In this document: positions 57,948 through 64,000 of the stretch, piece by piece
Layout: each line of letters begins with the position of its first letter
Position numbering within the stretch: position 1 is the stretch's first letter
NCBI GenBank assembly: GCA_001566295.1
Contig: KQ964250.1
Span: 124,001 to 188,000 of the forward strand
Direction of reading: 5' to 3'
Length of the DNA stretch: 64,000 bases
Origin: Microdochium bolleyi
Taxonomy: Eukaryota > Ascomycota > Sordariomycetes > Xylariales > Microdochiaceae
The notes under the pieces: generated by a model
Databases searched by the model: none
Told to the model about the DNA's origin: nothing
Seen by the model: the letters and a program-made list of their open reading frames with translations, nothing else
Translations under genes and position numbers: made by a program

Positions 57948-60900
57948 CCGGGGCGTCTTCGATCTCTTCGGACACGGCAAGCTCTTCTTGCAATACACAC
58001 GACGCCGCTTCATACTGGTTGTACGACACCAGCAGCCCGGCAGAACAGCGTCGAAGACTTTCACACGAAGAAAGCAGGTCGTTCCTCGACCTGGGTTCAA
58101 AGTTCTCGCATTTCAATCGGCATCAAACAATGTCTTTCCAGGATCTGCAGGGGACATATGGGATACAGACGAGCTGCTCGGTGTAAATAACTTGAGTTGC
58201 TGGTTCTGAACGAGCCGGATGGGAGCTACGATGCAATCATATACAGGATCGTTGCGCACAGCTGAGCCTTGCCATGCATGCGAACAAGCTCGCGAATCAT
58301 GGGGGCATAGAGGATAGCATCGCGGTTTAGCAAGCATTTTGAGTAGATGAATGATGAGCAGCATTTTCCAAGCCACATATTATTCTCGACACACCGCCCT
58401 CTGTTCTCCGTTCACCTGCCGGCCACGAGCGCCTGTCCGGTTGCGATCATGATGTCGCTAGCCATACTCGAATCCACAAGTCTACATGTGCTGACTACTT
58501 CCCCATAAACCTCTCTCATCCACTCCATGTCTCCCCATTTCAGAACATTGATGGTTCCCCACCCTTATTGTTGTGTCTACGTCTTGTGGAAATAGCCCGT
58601 GTCGCCTCGTCAAAGCCTGCGCGGGTGCTCATTGCTTGCGACATGAGACAATGGTCATCTTGCCATCCCCTGGGGAGTTATCTTGCTAGTCTTTCGCTGG
58701 AGAAGCCTCTGGCTACATAGGGACATGTCAGTGAGCAGCATCGGACGTCTTGGGCCGGTCGTGAGACTGCCTGTCCCACAGAGACCCGACTCCAGACTTT
58801 GGATTCCAGAGTCCAATGCCCGGGGGGTAGTTGATCATCAACCCAGGACTGCTCAACTACTCCTCAGCACGAAGCACCACGGCTGGCAAACATATACGCA
58901 GCCTTATTCGTCCTGGCAGTGCGTATACCAGTGTACCACCATCACGGCCGCCCGTCGTTGTCGCCATCACTTGCGAGTGACCACTCGACATGAGCCAGCT
59001 ATGGGGACGACTTGGCCATCGCGTAGACTGCTGCTGCTGTTACTGCTGATCCCGCGGCAGTTACGCGGCCTGCCCGCAGCACCATCTGCTCTCATGCTTA
59101 CTGACTCGGGGGCATATCGCTACTGAGTCTCGAGTCTCCACTCTGTATGCAGATCACAAGCATTACCGTCGGGACTTTCTCTCTCTCTCACTCGCTCGAT
59201 GTCATTCCCGTATGCGGAATCCATGTGCACATACACTGGGTTACATCACGCCCAGTCGCTGCAACCACGTGACGAAGAGCCTATGTGCCGTTGCAAAGCG
59301 GCAAGGGGTTGCTGTATACTTGGTGCTTCGAGCCGGAAACCAGAGGACTATCACCAGGAGCCAATGAATCAGTGCTCCTCTTCTTATCATCTACCTACTG
59401 CTACTCAGGGACCATCCTGCCCAGCCAACGACGGATCATGATGGTTACTTGCGTAATCCCCTCCCCCCGCCAGATACATGACTAGTCAAGCGGAGATAAC
59501 CCCCAGCGACAATCACCAACCAGCATCATCCACGACGATCGATCAGCTTATACGGAAAATACACCACGCGGAGGCAGCACACGGTGGTCTAAGGGTTGCT
59601 GCCCGGGAATGACAGGAATGACGTAGTTGACGCCCTCTGACGTGACATGTATATGCACCACCGCTCAGCCTCATCATGGGGCCCATTCTAGACCGGACAT
59701 CGAGGGGAACCCCCCCCCTGGCGAAGTTGGGCGTAGCAGCCAGCGACTCCGCTGCGGAGTCTCTGGGCATGTAAAGTTCATGCCCTGGTGCAAGCCTCTA
59801 CTTTCTGCTGCTGGAGAACTGCTGCGGGACACCACCTAAAGCAGAAATGCCCGATGATGTGCATATCGGTCAAAACGTTGTAGTCATTTTCCCTCCTGTT
59901 TGTTGGCCCGACGACTGTGTGATGGACGATGATTGGGAAATGGTTGCGAAGAGCGAGTGTCATAACGTGCTGATATTTCGAGGGTAAGCCAGCCAGCCAC
60001 CAACGTGGTGGTGATCATGAACAATGTTGAGATCGGTCGCCAGAGCTAATTGTTGACGCTCTAGACAGACCGGCAACGACTTGAATCCAGTCAGCACGAT
60101 TACCAGTCAGCGAGATGTCTTCAGCGTGTGTGTGGGTGTGTGGGTGTGTGAGTCGACCCGTCTCCCAGAAGATGAGGGGAATGATGGGCAGCAGCTCTAA
60201 ACTCAATCTGCTCCGTCCGGACCCCAATCCCGGGATACTGACTGGCTTGGAGCATATCGCGAGGCTCGACGGTCCCAGATGATCAGCCGCTGCACTGACG
60301 TATGTGACAATCCTAGGCTGTCACTAACTTCAGCTTCCCCGCCGACTGGGCTGCCCTCAGCTTGTGACGACGGGTCTTATCGTTCCTCTCGAACACAGGC
60401 TTGGGTCGACGATGGACATGTGCTTCCCCCCAAGCTCTGGCAACAAACTTTCTGGTCGCAGGCACGTTACAAGGTCGTGGCTGGAAAGCCACATTGGAGG
60501 GCAGAGCCATCACACCCAGGTTGCAGACCAATGAGACCAGCTTCCAGCTTACCTGCCAGAGACCGCTCCAAAGTCTATTTGCAGCGGAAGAGTACCCTGA
60601 AGATGACAGACAGCATTCCGAAGTGCATGGTCGTGCAGCACCGCAGCGCGCCTCAACCAAGACCCGGGGAAGAGCCGCGATGTAAGCCCGAAGTGAAATG
60701 AGGATGCTGTGTGGCCAGTTGCCGCCCGTCGTAGATGATCTCATGACCTAATCCAACGACGACATCCTGTCGGCCGACGCTGGAGACCAGACCCACGGGT
60801 TGGTACACACAGGTTGAGCTGGGCCTTAGCCGTGTCTCCCTCGCGGCTCGGGGCTCGGTAGGAAAGGGCAGCTGCTTTTGCGTGTCGGTCGGGGGAGTCA

Positions 60901-63900
60901 AACCGATGAGATGAGCACCTCCGACAGGCTGGAAGTACGGCACCTAGCCAGAGCTAGCTCGAGCGGCGACAGCCTCCCGAAGTCGAGCTTGTCCTAAGGT
61001 GGCACCCGCAGTCTCAACGGAGCCCAGCAGGGAACGCATGGCAGCAGCCGACATGCCATGCTTGCTAGCCGCTTTGCATGGCAAGGGTGGCTTGCAGCAT
61101 GCTGAAGCAGGGAGCATCAGTCAGTGTTGCACCCGCAAGAAAACAACTCATGTTAGAATCTTTCGAACTTGGCTTTAGCCGAACGTGAGAAAGAGGCTCT
61201 CGTGTAGGTACGGCGACGAGGTGCCACTGGACCTGTCTCCCAGGGCACGCTCCCCTCGCATTGCGCAACGCCTAGTTACACGTGGTAGGCAAGTCCGGTC
61301 CGGTCACCGGCGATGCGAGTCAGTTCCGCCTGTCCGTTTCCGATCTGCATTGCCGCGTGGCCTCGCACGAAGCTGCGTGCTCTTTGAAATGTAGCACAAG
61401 CAAGGGGGTTACGAAGCACTGAAGAATTCTGGCCGTGAATTCGCAGGATCTGGCGGCGTGTGGACAGTCTTCTGTCGAGTGCAACCCGTGCGACCTGCGC
61501 TTGCTCGGCTGCATAGCTCGGTAAGTCGCATGCGACCTTTGAGCCGCGAACGGCAAGCGCTCGGATGTTCTCGCCTTCGCGGCCCAGCTGGCCTGAGTCA
61601 AGTTCGCCTGGCGTGGCAGGCGAGTGAGACACAGAGGGCGGAGCTCGGCACTTGTCCGACCCCGAAGAAGGATAGTGTCTGGCACTGCTTCTAGAAGACT
61701 GCAGGCGTTCTAGCGTGCCACGCACATGGCGATCCGCACGCTTCCACGAGGCACGCGTGCCTCGGCGCTTCGAGCGCAGAGTGGTGAAAAGTCGAGACCG
61801 AGATGAGGGTTGTTAGTCTACTTGATGTGGTTGGAGGAGAAGGTCAGCACCGCGGTATGCCCGAACGATCTAGGCGCTGCATCTAGGCGCTGCTGCCAGA
61901 TCGCGGACCATGTTCCGTTGTAGCCACTTCTTCATGGTCTTGTCCCGCACGGACGTCCAAGCCATGCCAGCGCAGCTAGATTGGCGACTTTCGTCACGAG
62001 GATATATAACACTTGGCGACCAACGCGGAGCAATGTCCGACAACGACATTACGGGTGCTTTGGCGATTCCTCCCCACCACGAGAAAACGATCCAAAGACT
62101 TGGGCGGGGACCGCACAAAATGTACAGGGCTGGCGGGCAGGCTCGAGGCTTTCGCGAGACACTTTGGTCCAACCCTTGTACGCTGCCCCCCACACTCTCG
62201 TCTGGCATTTTTTCAGAGCCAGCCAGCTCGTAAGCCAAGGCTTTGTATAGCTCAAGGTATATGGTCGAGACACCTCCTGCCCGCGTGGAAGCCACATGGG
62301 CGGCTCCAGACTGGCCTGCCTATGGCGGGGATTGGCCGTGGTGCTGTTGGAACGCCAAAGGCAGAAGCACAGGCGTCAAGAGTTGTTGACTCGCTGAATT
62401 GGGTATCATGCGTCATGCGCGCTTGCCGGGCACATGGGAAGTGGCCCAGGTGACTTTGTAGCATGGGCAGTCCTGGTTCGCCTTGGCGGAAAGGGGGCCC
62501 ACGATGCACTCACTGAGCGATGCCGATTCGACCTGCATGGCCTCCACCAGCCCGGCGAGCCAGGGACGTTTACCTCATCGCGTGGAGCGCCTTGCGGATT
62601 CAGGGTCCAACCCTTACGTAAAGAAGCAGCACAAAGTGGGCCGGCTCGGTCAAATCAAGACGCAGTACGGCGTGACTGAGGCGAGATCGTGTGCTCGTCT
62701 TGTTCAAAATTGAGCCGAGATTTGGCTGGTCATAGTACCTAGATAGCTCGCGTGGACTTCTCCGCGGAAGGGCCGTCGAAGCGTACGAGAGCTCTGAGCG
62801 GCGAGTTGAGTCAGTGACATGAGCTTGGCAGAGGATGATATTGTCCGGAACCCAACTCATGTGGTGTTTCGTATCTTGAAGCAGCAGGAGTCCCCACGAC
62901 GCAAGCCTACACTTTGTCTTTAGACTTGGTTGTGAAATGATGGAAAACGAAATTCCCATTGCCCGTCCCAGGAGCTCATCTCCGGATCTCCGTATTTCAT
63001 AGTATGGAGCGGCCGCAGAAGGCATGGAGTGGCGTTCACAGTCATGGAATATGACCCGTGCTAGCTGGCGGCTGTTCAATCAGCTTGGTGAATCGTTGGC
63101 AGCACATAAGAAGCTGCGATCTGCGGCTTGCTGCGTGTCAAGTATCATCAACTTGTTGGACTCGGCTCGAGCTAGTGACCAACACCTTGCCCAACATCTT
63201 GCGCAACCCACTTGTGGTGGATCTAAAGTAACTGCCGCACCAGCCTGTTCTTTTACAGTGGAGACTCCCAAGAATGCTCGATCTTGGCTCGCAGGAGTAT
63301 ATTGCCAGTGTTGAGAATACGGCGACGTGAGTTGTGCGACCGATGTCCATAGCTTGAAGTTGGGTTTGTGAGCCGTCGCACAACATCCCAGTTGCAACGA
63401 GAAAGGAATTTGATGGAAGCAACAATTGTTGTGAGATCGAGCTCAACTTCAACCCTTGACTCTGGAGTTCCAGTGAGGTGTGAATTCCAGCACTAGCGCC
63501 CCCACGTCGTGACACAGTAGGCGAACCACGAAGCAAGACTGGCCTGTAGGAGTGGGGTGCGAGTCAAGCACAGCTACCTGAAGCGGAGCAGTTTGCGCTT
63601 CAAGCAGGCCTGATGGCAATCGGCGTCTGGGCACTGAGAACAGAAGAGCATTGGAATGGAATGCCTGTTGCTTTTGGGTTGGCATTGTGGCAGCTTGAAG
63701 TGACCTGGTCTCAGTCAGTCACGCATCTGTTTTCTGCTTGAATCGTTGTCTGTCCCCGGGCCGAGACTGGTATGCGCACTTCAGCATCGTTCCTGGCCAG
63801 CCTTGTGGGTGCTTTATCCAAGCTCGGAAATGTGCTGGCCAGGGAGGGTGGCACTTACAACGAGTGGTCGTTGAATGAGTCATGTCCCAGCCACTAGGCA

Positions 63901-64000
63901 GCGTCATGCATCATGATTCCGCCTGCAGACTGTGCTGTTCCATCATGATACTCGCCATCTGGTTGCTTCCAGTTGACGCTACTCTGACTTCCGACGACGG
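57948..64000. other. 6 kb right-hand interval without a recognisable gene
   Basis: Follows the Kelch gene to the window edge. The ORFs are 60-160 codons, overlap on both strands and show no family motif. A GT-rich microsatellite lies at 60125-60151. No mobile element, tRNA or rRNA was recognised. Short-exon genes like RPB10 could escape notice, but I found no conserved peptide in any frame. Confidence 0.5.
60125..60151 (+). repeat. GT-rich microsatellite
   Basis: Imperfect GT/GGGT repeat in the gene-free right-hand interval. Confidence 0.85.

Overview
The window is nuclear DNA from a filamentous ascomycete, most likely a Sordariomycete. Genes are split by short GT-AG introns (mostly 49-125 nt, many with GTAAGT/GTACGT donors and CTAAC-type branch sites). 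Proteins are of fungal type: an AbaA TEA-domain regulator, a fungal arylsulfatase, and fungus-restricted DUF families. Coding DNA is GC-rich and there are no operons. The species cannot be fixed from sequence alone. I reconstructed 15 protein-coding genes by joining exons through splice sites and reading phase; every complete model closes to an exact multiple of three.

Left part (1-19 kb): the 3'-truncated arylsulfatase gene (-), a secreted Ser/Thr-rich protein whose mature N-terminus is His as in copper oxygenases (-), a 4.4 kb gene-free stretch, abaA (-), MRD1 for 18S rRNA maturation (-), then the LC8 dynein light chain (+), divergent from MRD1.

Middle (19-44 kb): a 9.2 kb stretch with no recognisable gene, an ELL-like RNA polymerase II elongation factor (+), another 3.7 kb gene-free stretch, an EFM2/METTL21-like lysine methyltransferase (+) convergent with an uncharacterised helix-hairpin-helix protein (-), a small 4F5/SERF-type zinc protein (+), a 2-oxoglutarate/Fe(II) oxygenase (-), UTP17/NAN1 of the SSU processome (-), and RPB10, shared by RNA polymerases I, II and III (+), which shares a 0.5 kb divergent promoter with UTP17.

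Right part (44-64 kb): a 3.9 kb gene-free stretch, a six-intron fungal protein of unknown function (DUF7624-like, +), a BAP31/Yet3 ER membrane protein (-), tRNA-dihydrouridine synthase DUS3 (-), a Kelch-repeat protein (+), and 6 kb with no gene I can support.

The set is mostly housekeeping, with a loose concentration of transcription, rRNA and translation functions (MRD1, UTP17, RPB10, ELL, DUS3, the EFM2-like enzyme). These genes are not an operon or a biosynthetic cluster. I found no transposon, CRISPR array, tRNA or rRNA gene, and no clearly new multi-gene system. The most interesting leads are the histidine-brace candidate protein, a possible box C/D snoRNA in the unusually long MRD1 intron, a trio of AbaA-type sites in front of abaA, and a perfect 15-bp inverted repeat between two convergent genes.
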